A DNA stretch of 64,000 nt from an uncultured Candidatus Binatia bacterium (GCA_958296235.1 OY282457.1:2847338-2911337), one strand, 5' to 3'; positions 33,657-44,248 are shown, counted from the first letter of the stretch. The notes: generated by a model not told the origin, from the letters alone. Numbers and translations: made by a program.

Positions 33657-35780
33657 ATGAACGTCAAACGCGCCCTGATTCTGACCCCCCTGATACTGGT
33701 TGCGCTCTTGTTGCAGTCGTACTTCTGGGTGCCGAGCTATGAAAAGCAGTCCGTGGGCAATCCTGCCCGGTTGCGCACCTATATCGAGGGGTCGATTGCC
33801 GATGCCAAAATTCTGAATCCCATTCTGAACGCGGATGGGGCGAGCAGCCGCATTACGGATTTCGTCTTCGACGGTCTGCTCGATATGGACGAAAACCTGA
33901 ATCTACGCGGCCGGCTGGCAACGGACTGGTCGATTACCGAAAAAGCCTATCTGCTTGCCCGGCCCGAGATGATACTGCCGGACGGGAGTCCGGCGACCGG
34001 GGAACGGCTGCTTGCGGTCCTCTCCCAGGCGCAGACGAGCGGCGGCCTGCCGGCGCTGGACGGCCGGCTCCTTTCTCTCCGGCTCCTGCCGGCCACAGAA
34101 AGAACTGAGACGCTCACCCTTGTGGAACCGGATGAGCAGGGAAACCCGTCTCCAACCCCGGTTGAGGTGACGATTCGGACTCCGCAGCGGGTCGAGTTCA
34201 TCTTAAACGCGGTGGACCAGGACTTCTTCACGCGCCTGACCCCGCTCCTGGGCGCAGCCTATTTCCAGGATTTTCCCTACGCCGACCACATCACGGTTGC
34301 AGACGCGGCCCTGCGCGAGAAAGTGCAGCCGCAGTTCCCGGCCGTATTGCCCGTGGCAGAGCATAATCCGATTATCCTGTTTCACCTGCGACAGGGGGTC
34401 CGCTTTCATGACGGACACCCGTTCGACGCCGGGGATGTCAAATTCACGTATGAAGCCATTATGAACCCGCGCAACATCTCGCCCCGGACCTCGGACTATG
34501 AGCCGATTAAACGGATTGACATTCTCGATCCCCATACAGTCCAGGTCACCTATAAGCGCCTGTATTCGCCGGCCATTAACGCCTGGACGATGGGCATTCT
34601 GCCCGAGCATTTGCTGAACGCTGCGGCAATGGAAAAAGAAATGACCGCGCGCGCGCTGTCGGACGCGGCGCGGGCCAGTTTTGGGATGCGCGACAGTCAG
34701 TTTAACCGTCAGCCGCTCGGGACCGGGCCATTCCGGTTTGTCGAATGGCAGGGGGACGAGTTCATCCATCTCAGGCACAATGAAGATTATTGGGAGCGTG
34801 TCCCCGAATATGAGCACTATTATTTCCGCGTCATCCCTGAGTTGTTGACCCAAGAGGTTGAATTCAAGAGTGGCGCCATCGACGCCTACGGCGTACAACC
34901 GCACCAGGTGGCGCGCTACAAACAAGAGGCGGCGTATCAGTCGTTTTCCAGCCTGGGCTTTGGCTATTCCTATATCGGCTATAATCATCGCAACCCCTTA
35001 TTTGTCGATAAGCGGGTGCGGCGCGCGCTGGGTATGGCCGTTAATGTCGATGAGATCATTACCTATCTGCTGTACGGAGAAGGTGAGCAGATCACCGGCC
35101 CCTACCCGCGTCAGACCGAGTGGTATAACCCGATGATTCAGCCGCTGCCGTATGACCCGGAGGGCGCGCAACGCCTGCTCGAAGAAGTGGGCTGGCAACG
35201 CAACAGCGAGGGCTGGCTGGAGAAAGACGGGCAGGTGTTTGAATTCAATCTCATCACCAATAATGGCAACCTGATTCGAGCCAATATCATGACCATCGCC
35301 CAAGACGCCTGGAAAAAGATCGGGGTCAAATGCAATACCCAGGTCTTTGAGTGGGCGGTTTTCCTCCAGGACTTCGTCAATACCGGCTCGTTTGACGCGG
35401 TTGTCCTGGGCTGGAGTATGGGCATCGATCCCGACCTGTACCAGATTTTCCACTCAAGTCAGGCCGGACCCCAGCAGTTGAATTTTGTCGGCTATAACAG
35501 CCCGGCGGCAGATGCGCTGATCGTCCGTATCCGCCAGGAATATGACCACGACCAACAACGCGCCCTGGCCCATCGCCTGCATCAGGTGATTGCAGACGAC
35601 CAGCCCTACACTTTTCTGTACGTTGGGCTGGCGACCCGCGTTCTGGACAAAAAAATTGTTCTGGTCGAGAGAGCGGCCGACGGCCGGGCGCGCTATGAAA
35701 AAATCTACCCAACCAAGAGCGGCAGTATTGCCTTTTACTTCAACAAGTGGCGCAAGCTTGAATTTACGCCCGACTTTTAG
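33657..35780 (+). CDS. Oligopeptide ABC transporter substrate-binding protein
   Basis: 707 aa, family 5 (DppA/OppA/SBP_bac_5). Residues 1-20 are an uncleaved anchor or signal peptide without a lipobox Cys. Ligand-domain hallmarks are GVRFHDGHPFDAGDVKFTYE near 255 and HRNPLFVDKRVRRALGMAVN near 445. A region of about 90-180 (DGSPATGERLLAVLS...) is an insertion compared with the usual 500-600 aa. It delivers peptides to the permease pair that follows. No ribosome-binding site is seen, since a repeat ends 7 bp before the ATG. Confidence 0.87.
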   Translation: MNVKRALILTPLILVALLLQSYFWVPSYEKQSVGNPARLRTYIEGSIADAKILNPILNADGASSRITDFVFDGLLDMDENLNLRGRLATDWSITEKAYLLARPEMILPDGSPATGERLLAVLSQAQTSGGLPALDGRLLSLRLLPATERTETLTLVEPDEQGNPSPTPVEVTIRTPQRVEFILNAVDQDFFTRLTPLLGAAYFQDFPYADHITVADAALREKVQPQFPAVLPVAEHNPIILFHLRQGVRFHDGHPFDAGDVKFTYEAIMNPRNISPRTSDYEPIKRIDILDPHTVQVTYKRLYSPAINAWTMGILPEHLLNAAAMEKEMTARALSDAARASFGMRDSQFNRQPLGTGPFRFVEWQGDEFIHLRHNEDYWERVPEYEHYYFRVIPELLTQEVEFKSGAIDAYGVQPHQVARYKQEAAYQSFSSLGFGYSYIGYNHRNPLFVDKRVRRALGMAVNVDEIITYLLYGEGEQITGPYPRQTEWYNPMIQPLPYDPEGAQRLLEEVGWQRNSEGWLEKDGQVFEFNLITNNGNLIRANIMTIAQDAWKKIGVKCNTQVFEWAVFLQDFVNTGSFDAVVLGWSMGIDPDLYQIFHSSQAGPQQLNFVGYNSPAADALIVRIRQEYDHDQQRALAHRLHQVIADDQPYTFLYVGLATRVLDKKIVLVERAADGRARYEKIYPTKSGSIAFYFNKWRKLEFTPDF

Positions 35781-35785
35781 GACGG

Positions 35786-35841
35786 AAAAGAGTAAACGTA
35801 TCCTCCACTAGACATGAGATGCTGGACACGTTTACTCTTTT
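35786..35841. repeat. 56-bp palindromic repeat, copy 1
   Basis: Arms AAAAGAGTAAACGT (35786-35799) and ACGTTTACTCTTTT (35828-35841) are perfectly complementary. The loop contains CTCCACTAGACATG and GATGCTGGAC, both conserved in the inverted second copy at 45706-45758. It lies between the substrate-binding and first permease genes; the permease ATG is 5 bp past the right arm. Confidence 0.85.
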
Positions 35842-35846
35842 GACTC

Positions 35847-36809
35847 ATGTGGGTTTTTCTGTTGCGCGCCATTCTCCAGCGCCTGGTTCTGCTGGTCGTT
35901 ATTTCGATGATCGCCTTCTCGATCGTCCATCTCGCGCCCGGTGAGCCCAGCGAGGTGGACCCCGCCAATCCGCGCATGAAGCCTGAGGATATTGCCCGCA
36001 TTCGCGCCGCCTTCCATTTGGACGAACCCCTGTCCGTGCAGTATGTCTACTGGCTGCGCGACCTGGCAACCGGCGAGCTGAAATCGTTTAAGGACAGCCA
36101 GCCGGTGCTGCCCAAAATCTGGCGGCGATTTCTCAACTCTCTGCCGCTCTTTATCTGCGCCACGCTGATTGTGTGGAGTCTGTCCTTTCCGACCGGCATT
36201 CAGGCCGCCATCCAGCGGGGCTCTCCGTTTGATCGCACCACGACCTTTGTTGCCTATGCCTTCATCTCCATCCCCGGCTTCTTCCTGTCCTACCTCGCCA
36301 TTCAATGGGTGGTGGACCTCTTCAACGTGCCCATCATTGGCATGCGCACCTTTGGGATGGAAAACGCGCAGCCGGCCTTTCGCTGGATGGACCGGCTGTG
36401 GCATCTGGTCGTGCCATCCGTGATGTCGGCGATTGCCGGCATTGCCATTCTGTCCCGTTATGTCCGCTCTCAGATGCTCGAAGTGGTGCGTCAGGACTAC
36501 GTGCGCACCGCGCGGGCCAAGGGGCTCCCCGAGGAGAGCGTGATCTACCGTCATGCCTTACGCAATGCCTTGCTGCCGTTTGTGACGATGTTCGGCTTTT
36601 TGTTGCCGGGCCTGATTGGCGGCTCCGTCATCTTTGAACAGATATTTGCCTGGCCGGGACTCGGGCGGCTGGGCTACGAAGCGATTCTTGCCCGGGATTT
36701 CCCCGTCATCCTGACGATTAACTTTATCGCCGCCACGCTGACATTGGCCGGCACCCTTGTCTCGGACATCCTCTACGCCGTTGCCGACCCCCGTATTCGG
36801 TTGCAATAA
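35847..36809 (+). CDS. Peptide ABC transporter permease (DppB/OppB)
   Basis: 320 aa with six predicted helices. N-terminal LLRAILQRLVLLVVISMIAF is typical of DppB, and the EAA loop contact site for the ATPase is in YVRTARAKGLPEESVIYRHA near residue 220. It forms the heterodimeric channel with the next gene (2-bp gap). The start codon sits directly after a palindromic repeat, so translation may depend on coupling from upstream or an RNA structure. Confidence 0.9.
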   Translation: MWVFLLRAILQRLVLLVVISMIAFSIVHLAPGEPSEVDPANPRMKPEDIARIRAAFHLDEPLSVQYVYWLRDLATGELKSFKDSQPVLPKIWRRFLNSLPLFICATLIVWSLSFPTGIQAAIQRGSPFDRTTTFVAYAFISIPGFFLSYLAIQWVVDLFNVPIIGMRTFGMENAQPAFRWMDRLWHLVVPSVMSAIAGIAILSRYVRSQMLEVVRQDYVRTARAKGLPEESVIYRHALRNALLPFVTMFGFLLPGLIGGSVIFEQIFAWPGLGRLGYEAILARDFPVILTINFIAATLTLAGTLVSDILYAVADPRIRLQ

Positions 36810-36811
36810 CC

Positions 36812-37786
36812 ATGACTGACTCGACTCATAGCGGAGCGTTTGCAGGGGAGTCGGAGCCGCCGCCGGAAACCCCGCTGCAGGAGGCCTGGCGCATCTTTCG
36901 GAGAGACCGGCTCGCCCTGAGCGGCCTGATCGTGCTTGCCGTGCTGGTTATGCTGGCCGTTGCCGGGAAAGTGTTGACCGAATGGGTGGTTGTTTTCGAC
37001 CCGGCCACCGTTCGCTTGCCGGACAAATTCCTGCCGCCCTTTTCCCCTATCTCCCCAGCGCTCATCCCGGCCGCCCACCAGCCGCTCGGCGGGGTCTATC
37101 TGCTCGGCACGGACGAGCTGGGTAGAGATGTGTTTGCGCGTATGTTGCAGGGCTCGTTTGTGTCCCTATCGATTGGGTTTATTGCGGTTGGCATCTCGGT
37201 CACGATCGGCATTATTCTCGGTGGCCTGTCCGGCTTCTACGGGAACGTCAAGCTCGGCCTGATCTCGGTTGATACGCTCATCATGCGCTTTACCGACATC
37301 ATGCTGTGCTTTCCGACGTTTTTTCTGATTCTGACCGTTGTGGCCCTTCTCCCACCGAGCATTTACAACATCATGATTGTGATTGGTCTGACCAGTTGGA
37401 TGGCGACGGCGCGTTTTGTGCGCGCCGAGTTTCTCGCCCTGCGTGAGCAGGACTTTGTGGTGGCCGCCCAGGCCCTGGGCCTGCCCGAGAGTCGGATCAT
37501 CTTTCGGCATATGGTCCCGAACGCTATCGCCCCGGTCCTGGTCTCGGCCACTATCGGCGTGGCCGGCGCTATCCTGACCGAGTCGGGCCTCAGCTTTCTC
37601 GGCTTTGGGGTGCAGCCGCCGTATGCGACCTGGGGCAATATCCTGGCCAGCGGCAGAGGATTTATCTTTGACGCGCCGTGGCTGTTCTTTATCCCCGGTC
37701 TCGCCATTTTTATCGTGGTCCTGGCGTTTAATCTGGTTGGCGAAGGACTGCGTGAGGCGCTTAACCCGCGCCTGCGGAATCGCTGA
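36812..37786 (+). CDS. Peptide ABC transporter permease (DppC/OppC)
   Basis: 324 aa. The N-terminal cytoplasmic tail ([19 protein letters not shown]) and [20 protein letters not shown] near residue 97 are DppC/OppC hallmarks. The EAA motif is in [20 protein letters not shown] near 220. Partner of the preceding permease. It is 5 bp from the next ATPase gene. Confidence 0.9.
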   Translation: MTDSTHSGAFAGESEPPPETPLQEAWRIFRRDRLALSGLIVLAVLVMLAVAGKVLTEWVVVFDPATVRLPDKFLPPFSPISPALIPAAHQPLGGVYLLGTDELGRDVFARMLQGSFVSLSIGFIAVGISVTIGIILGGLSGFYGNVKLGLISVDTLIMRFTDIMLCFPTFFLILTVVALLPPSIYNIMIVIGLTSWMATARFVRAEFLALREQDFVVAAQALGLPESRIIFRHMVPNAIAPVLVSATIGVAGAILTESGLSFLGFGVQPPYATWGNILASGRGFIFDAPWLFFIPGLAIFIVVLAFNLVGEGLREALNPRLRNR

Positions 37787-37791
37787 ACAGT

Positions 37792-38844
37792 ATGGCCCAA
37801 GCTCTGCTCACTATTTCCGACCTGCACGTCTCCTTCTTCACCGAGCAAGGCGAGGTCAGAGCGGTGCGAGGGATTGATCTTGCGGTCCAGCCGGGACAGA
37901 CCCTGGCGCTGGTCGGTGAGTCGGGCTGTGGCAAATCCGCTACTGCCCTGTCGATTATGCGCCTGATCGAATCTCCAGGGCGGATCGTCAGTGGCTCCCT
38001 GGTGTACAACGGCCGCGACCTGGCGCAATTATCCGAGGCAGAGCTGCGCTCCATTCGTGGCAAATCCATCGGTATGATCTTTCAAGAGCCGATGACCTCG
38101 CTGAATCCGGTTTTCACCATTGGCAATCAGATCGGCGAGGTGCTGCGACTCCATCAGGGACTGTCGGTCCGCGAGGCTGACCAAGAGGCCGGGCGCTTAC
38201 TGGAAACGGTCGGGATTCCCTCTCCGCGGCAACGGCTCGCACACTATCCGCACGAACTGTCGGGCGGAATGAAACAGCGGGTGATGATCGCCATGGCGCT
38301 GGCCTGCCGGCCGGCCTTGTTAATTGCCGACGAACCGACCACCGCCCTGGATGTCACGGTCCAGGCCCAGATTCTCGACTTGCTCGCCCGCCTCCAGGAC
38401 GAGTTGGGCATGGCGATTTTGCTGATTACGCATAACCTCGGCGTTGTGGCGCAGTTCGCCCAGGACGTGGCGGTCATGTACGCGGGAAAAATTATCGAAC
38501 GCGCCCAAGTCCGTCCGCTGTTTCACAATCCGCTGCACCCGTACACCCAGGCCTTGCTCCAGGCCGTGCCGCGTCGAGGGCAGCGCTCCGAACGTCTGGC
38601 CGCGATCACCGGCAGCGTGCCTTCGCCGTTACACTATCCGCCGGGCTGTGCCTTTGCTGCCCGCTGTCCCGCTGCGCTCGATTTCTGTGCAGACAAACCG
38701 CCCGCGCTCAGCGCAGTTGAGCCCGGTCACGAAGCATCCTGCTGGCTGCATGAGGAAAAAGGGGCCGGGGATTATGTCCCTCCTGCTCCCCCTCCCCTTC
38801 CTGCTCCCTCTCCCCTTGAGGGAGAGGGCTGGGGTGAGGGGTGA
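37792..38844 (+). CDS. Peptide ABC transporter ATPase (DppD/OppD) with repeat-derived tail
   Basis: 350 aa. Walker [11 protein letters not shown] near residue 42, ABC signature LSGGMKQR, Walker [13 protein letters not shown], and the C-terminal oligopeptide domain with its Cys cluster ([14 protein letters not shown]). The last 20 residues ([19 protein letters not shown]) and the stop codon are encoded by a dispersed GC-rich repeat (38786-38845) and are not part of the family, so the natural stop was lost or displaced. Confidence 0.9.
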   Translation: MAQALLTISDLHVSFFTEQGEVRAVRGIDLAVQPGQTLALVGESGCGKSATALSIMRLIESPGRIVSGSLVYNGRDLAQLSEAELRSIRGKSIGMIFQEPMTSLNPVFTIGNQIGEVLRLHQGLSVREADQEAGRLLETVGIPSPRQRLAHYPHELSGGMKQRVMIAMALACRPALLIADEPTTALDVTVQAQILDLLARLQDELGMAILLITHNLGVVAQFAQDVAVMYAGKIIERAQVRPLFHNPLHPYTQALLQAVPRRGQRSERLAAITGSVPSPLHYPPGCAFAARCPAALDFCADKPPALSAVEPGHEASCWLHEEKGAGDYVPPAPPPLPAPSPLEGEGWGEG

Positions 38845-38845
38845 G
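38786..38845. repeat. CCCTCTCCCC/GGGGAGAGGG palindromic repeat in the transporter ATPase end
   Basis: CTCTCCCCTTGAGGGAGAGG and flanking CCCC/GGGTGAGGGG blocks match the interior of the MITE-like elements at 1-235 and 47213-47357, but without the GTGTCTCAGTT termini. It is read in frame as the C-terminal tail of the preceding ATPase. Confidence 0.7.
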
Positions 38846-38863
38846 GGAAACGGAAAGAGAATT

Positions 38864-39895
38864 ATGGCAACTGATACCATGCCTCAATCACCGCCTGTTC
38901 CTCCCCTCCCTCCCTTAGTGGAACTCCGCAACCTCAAGAAATACTTCCCGGTCCGTAGCGGTGTCTTCTCGCGCGTCTCGGCCTGGGTCAAGGCGGTGGA
39001 TGATGTGTCATGTACGATTCAGGCGCGCGAAACGTTCGGCTTGGTCGGCGAGTCAGGCTGTGGCAAAACCACGCTCGGCCGCACCCTTTTGCGGCTCATC
39101 GAACCAACGGACGGCGGAGTGTTTTTTCAAGGCCAGGACTTCTGCCAGCTCCCCCCCGCCCAGGTGCGTCAGGCCCGGCAACAGATGCAGATGATCTTTC
39201 AGGACCCGTATAGCTCGCTGAATCCGCGCATGACGGTTGGCGCGATTATTGGCGAGGCGCTCAAAGTGCACGGCCTGGCGCAGGGAGCCGCATTGGATCG
39301 CCAGGTCAGCGCGCTGTTGGAACGGGTCGGCCTGGCAGCGACGTATCGATCCCGCTATCCGCACGAATTTTCGGGCGGACAACGGCAACGGATAGGCATT
39401 GCGCGCGCATTGGCCCTGGAGCCGCGGTTTATCGTGTGCGACGAGCCGGTCTCGGCGCTGGACGTTTCCATTCAGGCCCAGATTCTGAACCTGCTCCAGG
39501 ACCTGCAAAACGATCTGGGACTCGCGTATTTATTTATCTCGCATGACCTGAATGTGGTCGAATATATCGCCGACCGGGTGGCCGTGATGTATCTCGGCAA
39601 GCTGGTCGAAGTCGCTCCGGTCGACGAACTCTTTCGTAATCCTCAGCACCCGTACACCCTGGCGCTCATGTCGGCCAATCCCGTCCCCGACCCAACGGTC
39701 CCGACCCAACGGACCGTTCTGACCGGCGATGTGCCTTCGCCCCTGAATCCGCCGTCAGGCTGCGCTTTTCACACCCGTTGTCCTCAGGCTATGGAGCGCT
39801 GCAAGACCATACCGCCGCCACAGGTCCGCAGCGGGCGGGGGACAGCCGAGCATAGCGTCTGGTGCCATTTATACGGGGAGGGAGCGGCCGGGTAG
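38864..39895 (+). CDS. Peptide ABC transporter ATPase (DppF/OppF)
   Basis: About 343 aa. Walker [13 protein letters not shown] near residue 67, signature [15 protein letters not shown], Walker [14 protein letters not shown], and the C-terminal Cys motif [14 protein letters not shown]. It pairs with the preceding ATPase to power uptake. ATG 38864 follows AGAGAATT; an earlier start would lie in the previous gene. Last gene of the transporter operon. Confidence 0.9.
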   Translation: MATDTMPQSPPVPPLPPLVELRNLKKYFPVRSGVFSRVSAWVKAVDDVSCTIQARETFGLVGESGCGKTTLGRTLLRLIEPTDGGVFFQGQDFCQLPPAQVRQARQQMQMIFQDPYSSLNPRMTVGAIIGEALKVHGLAQGAALDRQVSALLERVGLAATYRSRYPHEFSGGQRQRIGIARALALEPRFIVCDEPVSALDVSIQAQILNLLQDLQNDLGLAYLFISHDLNVVEYIADRVAVMYLGKLVEVAPVDELFRNPQHPYTLALMSANPVPDPTVPTQRTVLTGDVPSPLNPPSGCAFHTRCPQAMERCKTIPPPQVRSGRGTAEHSVWCHLYGEGAAG

Positions 39896-40000
39896 GGTGG
39901 CTTTGGGCGGTTCCGGCCTGTACCGGGGTGGGCTGGCGTGGAACGCCGCGCGGATTCGGCCTTCGGCGTCTGCCTTTTTGCCCCTCCCGGTTCGGGGCGG

Positions 40001-40621
40001 CTACCGACCCTTTTGCTCCCCCTCCTCGTCGGTGTCTTTCTTGCGGCTGGAAATGACCTCATCAATCACGCCGTACTCCAGGGCTTGCTTGGAGGTCATG
40101 AACATATCCCGGTCCGTATCCTTTTCAATTTTCTTGAGGGTCTGGCCGGTATGTTTGACGAGAAGGTTGTTGAGTTCTTCCCGGATGCGCAGCACTTCTC
40201 TGGCGTGGATGTCGATATCGGTCGCCTGACCCTGCACGCCGCCGAGCGGTTGGTGCAGCATGATCCGGGAATGCGGCAGGGCAAACCGTTTGCCTGGCGC
40301 CCCGGCGGTCAAGAGCACCGCGCCCATACTGGCCGCCTGGCCGACACACATGGTGGACACGTCAGGAGTGACGTACTGCATGGTGTCGTAGATAGCCAGC
40401 CCAGCGGTCACCGAGCCGCCCGGCGAGTTCACATACAGGTGAATATCCTGCTCGGGCTCTTCAGATTCGAGGAAAAGGAGCTGAGCGGCGATCACATCGG
40501 CTACCGCATCGTTGACCTCGGAACCGAGAAAAATAATCCGGTCTTTCAGCAAGCGGGAATAAATATCATAGGTCCGTTCACCCCGACCGGTCTGTTCGAT
40601 CACGTATGGCACATAGTTCAT
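40001..40621 (-). CDS. clpP: ATP-dependent Clp protease proteolytic subunit
   Basis: 206 aa. Catalytic Ser is in [10 protein letters not shown] near residue 100 and the His in [13 protein letters not shown] near 125; the N-terminal [20 protein letters not shown] is standard ClpP. It forms the 14-mer protease with ClpX or ClpA, neither of which is in the window. MNYVPYV at 40621 gives the canonical N-terminus; a start at 40678 would run into the reductase gene end. Note that tig and clpX, the common neighbours, are absent here. Confidence 0.93.
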   Translation of the reverse strand: MNYVPYVIEQTGRGERTYDIYSRLLKDRIIFLGSEVNDAVADVIAAQLLFLESEEPEQDIHLYVNSPGGSVTAGLAIYDTMQYVTPDVSTMCVGQAASMGAVLLTAGAPGKRFALPHSRIMLHQPLGGVQGQATDIDIHAREVLRIREELNNLLVKHTGQTLKKIEKDTDRDMFMTSKQALEYGVIDEVISSRKKDTDEEGEQKGR

Positions 40622-40650
40622 AATAGACGCATCCTCATTCTGTGTTGGTA

Positions 40651-41598
40651 TCAGCGTACATTCGTTGAGCCTGCCCACTCATTAGTACGCACATAACGAA
40701 TTGCTGCAAGGGCGGCTGTGGCTCCATCTCCAGCCGCGGACACGAGTTGCCGTGAGGAATCGCTGCGGACATCACCCGCGGCCAGGACGCCGGGCGTTGC
40801 CGTTCGCATCCAGAGATCGGTCACAATCTGTCCCCTCGCATTGAACGGAACCAGGTCTCCCAGAAATTGGGTATTGGCCGTCAGGCCGATGTAGAGGAAG
40901 ACGCCGGCGACCTCCAGTGTGGATGGTGTTCCCTGCGTCACGTCTTCAAGCTGGATTCGTTTGACACCGGCGTCGCCTTCGATCTCCCGTACAATGCTGT
41001 TCCAGCAAAAGGAGAGCTTGTCGTTTGCCTGTGCCCGTTCTTGTAAAAGCCGACAGGCGCGCAACGCCTCCCGCCGATGAATGACCGTGACGTGCGAGGC
41101 GTACTGGGTGAGGTGGAGTCCTTCGTCAAGCGCGGCATCCCCGCCCCCCACAACGGCGACCGGCTGGTCCATAAAAAATGCGCCGTCACACGCCGCACAG
41201 TGCGAGACCCCTTTGCCGATAAATTCTTTTTCACCTGGAACGCCGAGGGCGGAAAAACTCGAGCCGGTGGCGACGACCAGCGCTTTTGTGTGAAAGGTCC
41301 CGCTATCCGTTTGCAGCGCGAGCGTTGCGCCGTCCCGCCGGACGGCGCTGACCTCTGTCAGTTGCAGCTCAAGCCCGAGGCTGGTGGCCTGCTGTTGCAG
41401 CAGTGGTCCCAGGGTATAGCCGGCGACGCCATCCGGAAATCCCGGGTAGTTTTCGATATGCTCACAGTTGAGCACCTGTCCGCCGGCAGAAAAGCGTTCG
41501 AGCAAGAGTGCCCGACAGCGGTCACGCGCCGCATACAGACCGGCCGTGAATCCGGCCGCGCCGCCGCCAATGATAATGATGTCGTAGGGCTGGGGCAT
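40651..41598 (-). CDS. Thioredoxin reductase-like FAD/NAD(P) oxidoreductase
   Basis: 315 aa. FAD motif [16 protein letters not shown] near residue 12, redox Cys pair in CAACDGAFF near 134, NAD(P) motif [13 protein letters not shown] near 152, and the C-terminal [12 protein letters not shown]. Typical of TrxB. The low-molecular-weight thioredoxin reductase passes electrons from NADPH to thioredoxin. No trxA is nearby, so a different protein disulfide may be the target. Its stop lies 29 bp before the clpP start on the same strand. Confidence 0.85.
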   Translation of the reverse strand: MPQPYDIIIIGGGAAGFTAGLYAARDRCRALLLERFSAGGQVLNCEHIENYPGFPDGVAGYTLGPLLQQQATSLGLELQLTEVSAVRRDGATLALQTDSGTFHTKALVVATGSSFSALGVPGEKEFIGKGVSHCAACDGAFFMDQPVAVVGGGDAALDEGLHLTQYASHVTVIHRREALRACRLLQERAQANDKLSFCWNSIVREIEGDAGVKRIQLEDVTQGTPSTLEVAGVFLYIGLTANTQFLGDLVPFNARGQIVTDLWMRTATPGVLAAGDVRSDSSRQLVSAAGDGATAALAAIRYVRTNEWAGSTNVR

Positions 41599-41628
41599 GG
41601 GTGTATCCTCGATATGAAAACATTTCTT

Positions 41629-42084
41629 TTACGGAGCGAGTGAGGAAAGAGCCTGTGGCGTAATTACAGAAATACCTCGATAGCGCTGAAAATCGTCCAT
41701 ATTGAATGTCACGAGTTGATGCACGTTATAGACCTTCATAGAGGCAACAATCCGAGCGTCGTGGACGGCAACACCCGAGATAGTATGAGTGACAATCAAG
41801 CGTCGCCATTCGAGATACGTCGCAAGGCTATCGGGTAGTAAATCGAGGTAATGCTCAATGATCTTGGCGCGCCGTTCGGTTTCTCTTGGAGAAAGCCCAA
41901 AGCCACCGCGCGCTGATGCTGGGCGTGTACACACATTCCAGAATTCAGCCAGTATCTGAGGAGTATAGTAGAGAGGCTCCCGGCTGGTCCGAAGGGTCCG
42001 AATGGCAGCTAACGATACCTGACGCAAGGGATCGTTTTTGTGTGCCACCCGTAATAAAACGTTCGTGTCGAGAAGTGCCGACAT
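41629..42084 (-). CDS. PIN-domain toxin (VapC-like)
   Basis: 151 aa. Acidic residues of the PIN nuclease fold are in ALLDTNVLLRVA (Asp 6), GVAVHDARIVASM (Asp near 105) and LVTFNMDDFQRY (Asp near 125). VapC toxins cleave tRNA or rRNA. It starts immediately after the stop of the antitoxin gene. It is complete, unlike the vapC stub at 16702-16752. Confidence 0.82.
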   Translation of the reverse strand: MSALLDTNVLLRVAHKNDPLRQVSLAAIRTLRTSREPLYYTPQILAEFWNVCTRPASARGGFGLSPRETERRAKIIEHYLDLLPDSLATYLEWRRLIVTHTISGVAVHDARIVASMKVYNVHQLVTFNMDDFQRYRGISVITPQALSSLAP

Positions 42085-42342
42085 CTAGTCGTGGTCGCCA
42101 TAGATGTCGGCACGAGAGAAGTGAGCGGGTAGGGGAGGGACATCTTCTGTCCCGTCTGCAAATTTTTCCAGGACCACCTCAAACTCTTCCTCCGAAGGTT
42201 TTGCCAGCAGATCTTTCTGAGCGGATATCCCAAGGAGGGATGTAAGGTAGGTATCGACTGAAAGTCCCTGTGCCTTGGCTCGGTCTGCAAGGAGTTTTGC
42301 CGTCTCGGGTCTTACGTGCTCAAAAACTGGGCTCATGTCCAT
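42085..42342 (-). CDS. VapB-like antitoxin
   Basis: 85 aa. The N-terminal half (FEHVRPETAKLLADRAKAQG) looks like a short DNA-binding helix pair for autorepression, and the acidic C-terminus (EEEFEVVLEKFADGTEDVP) is suited to block the PIN active site. It directly precedes the PIN gene with 0-bp gap. Antitoxin class is not certain. Confidence 0.7.
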   Translation of the reverse strand: MDMSPVFEHVRPETAKLLADRAKAQGLSVDTYLTSLLGISAQKDLLAKPSEEEFEVVLEKFADGTEDVPPLPAHFSRADIYGDHD

Positions 42343-42486
42343 ATCCTCTTCAAAGAGTATGCGTGCGATTGTTTATACCAGCATAACACCACGAAATGTC
42401 AGACAATAGAGTCTCAGTGCCTGTATCTACAAAATTACATAGGCTCCGGGATTGTCCGACTCTCCCAAATTTGCCATATGGGGGGT

Positions 42487-42891
42487 ATGTCTGATGGACC
42501 GTTCTGGAGCCGTTTTCGGCGTGCAGTGGCGCATGCGTTTGCTACTGTCCCGGCAGCCACACCGCTCTCCGCGCAGGACCGTCAGCTTTTGCAAAAAGTG
42601 GCCGACGCCATTGTACTCCGGAGACTGGAGACGCCGGCGGTCCTCTTGCTCGAATCCAGCGAGCCGCTCAATTTTCTGAGCAGCCAGATTATTTACGGGC
42701 TGCGGCCTTTTCTTGATTTGGTGTGCGCGCCGGCGGAAACGGAACGGTTGGCCGGTATACTGGAGCGGAGAGATGCCGTAGCCCGGCTTGTTGAGCTGAT
42801 TCACGCCCAGCTCGACAAACGTCCCCCTCCGGGCGCAACCGAGAAATTCGCCCCTCCAGGACGAGCTCCCAAGACTGGGGTGTCATCCTGA
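42487..42891 (+). CDS. Hypothetical 134-aa protein
   Basis: No domain recognised. It is helix-rich, with LLQKVADAIVLRRLETPAVL and ILERRDAVARLVELIHAQLD. The C-terminus is Pro-rich. ATG 42487 has GGGGGGT upstream; ATG 42478 three codons earlier is possible. It is 23 bp before the DUF6754 gene, so it may be the first gene of that operon. Its pattern suggests a small structural or assembly factor, which is only a guess. Confidence 0.5.
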   Translation: MSDGPFWSRFRRAVAHAFATVPAATPLSAQDRQLLQKVADAIVLRRLETPAVLLLESSEPLNFLSSQIIYGLRPFLDLVCAPAETERLAGILERRDAVARLVELIHAQLDKRPPPGATEKFAPPGRAPKTGVSS

Positions 42892-42914
42892 TAACGCAGA
42901 ACCTCCTGACCGGT

Positions 42915-44228
42915 ATGGCTCCATCGCCGCGCGTCTCCGGCTTCCCTGACCCGTCCGCTGAACCCCGGCGCCGAAGCGGACGCCTCGGCTGGCTCCTGCT
43001 CCTGGGACTGGTGTTCGCCTTTATGGTGGTGGGGACGAGGGCGCTGGCCATCGATTCCCGCCTGACTGGGGAAGCCTTTGATATGCCGGGGGACGCTGGT
43101 GGCAGTATCGGTCTGCGCTGGCAGGGGCACTTTGAAGAGACGGCAGAGGCCCACTACCAGATTGTGCTCAGCGACCAGGAGCAGGGCGCGTTTCAGTTGG
43201 TCACGACGCTTCCAGCCAATACCCACTATGAAAAGGACCGCGCGGCTCCGTGGTGGATGAGCGGCCCTCCGCACCCGCCGGCGCATTTCCTGCAGGTCAG
43301 TACGTTCGCTGAGAGTCCACTGCTGAACGGGAGGCGCTACTTCGTGAAGATTCTTGCGCGCATTGGGGACGAGCGATTTGAGAGCCGGGTGTTCTCCGGC
43401 GTGCCTCAGCCGAACTGGTTTCAGTGGGCCAAGCTCAATAATTTTCTCTTTATGCTGGCCTTCAGTGCGGGTGTGCTGCTCTCGATTCGCTCGGCCCGGA
43501 CGAAGCCCACGCTCTTTCTCCGCCGTATCCCCGGCATCGATGCGGTCGAAGAGGCGATTGGCCGGGCAGCGGAAACGGGTCGCCCGATTGTGTATCTGAC
43601 CGGCAGTGGCGAGTTAACCGGGCGCGGCGATGCGTCCAATATGGCGACGATTGCGGCCACGGTTCTGCTGGGCGAGGTAGCGAAGCGGTCGGCCGTGTCC
43701 GGGACCGCAATCAAAGTCCCGCACCGCTCGCCCATTGTTATGGCCATTGCCCAGGACATGGTGAAAGACGCCTATCGGACGGCGGGTCGGCCAGACGCCC
43801 ATGCTGACGAGAGCAATTTTTTTATTGCCGCCGATCAGTTTGCGTATACCGCGGCGGTGGACGGCATGATGCTGCGCGAGCGGCCCGCGGCGAATTTTTT
43901 CATCGGCTATTATTACGCGGAGTCGCTGCTGTTAGCCGAGACCGGGGCCGCAACCGGCGCGATTCAGATTGCCGGGACGGATGCCGAGCACCAGTTGCCT
44001 TTTTTTATTGCCACCTGTGATTACACCCTGATTGGTGAGGAGTTGTACGCCGCCAGCGCGTATCTGTCACGCGACCCAGCGCTGGTCGGCGCGCTCCGCG
44101 GCCAGGATTTGGGGAAAGGCTTCTTACTCGTCGGTCTGATGGTGGGGACCGGCTTACTCACCCTTGGCGAGGTGACTGGAGTGACCATCTGGGAGACGGC
44201 CGTGCAGATATTTCATGATTTTCGTTAG
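42915..44228 (+). CDS. DUF6754 membrane protein
   Basis: 437 aa. One transmembrane helix (LGWLLLLGLVFAFMVVGTRAL), a periplasmic beta domain of fibronectin-like length with HYQIVLSDQEQGAFQLVTT, a second helix (LNNFLFMLAFSAGVLL), then a conserved cytoplasmic domain with PIVYLTGSGELTGRGDASNM, DQFAYTAAVDGMMLRE and IAGTDAEHQLPFFIATCDYT, as in DUF6754 proteins. Function unknown. Followed closely by three membrane protein genes (20-bp, overlapping and 55-bp gaps), which look like one complex. Confidence 0.75.
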   Translation: MAPSPRVSGFPDPSAEPRRRSGRLGWLLLLGLVFAFMVVGTRALAIDSRLTGEAFDMPGDAGGSIGLRWQGHFEETAEAHYQIVLSDQEQGAFQLVTTLPANTHYEKDRAAPWWMSGPPHPPAHFLQVSTFAESPLLNGRRYFVKILARIGDERFESRVFSGVPQPNWFQWAKLNNFLFMLAFSAGVLLSIRSARTKPTLFLRRIPGIDAVEEAIGRAAETGRPIVYLTGSGELTGRGDASNMATIAATVLLGEVAKRSAVSGTAIKVPHRSPIVMAIAQDMVKDAYRTAGRPDAHADESNFFIAADQFAYTAAVDGMMLRERPAANFFIGYYYAESLLLAETGAATGAIQIAGTDAEHQLPFFIATCDYTLIGEELYAASAYLSRDPALVGALRGQDLGKGFLLVGLMVGTGLLTLGEVTGVTIWETAVQIFHDFR

Positions 44229-44248
44229 GCGCGCCGGACGGGAGGAAT

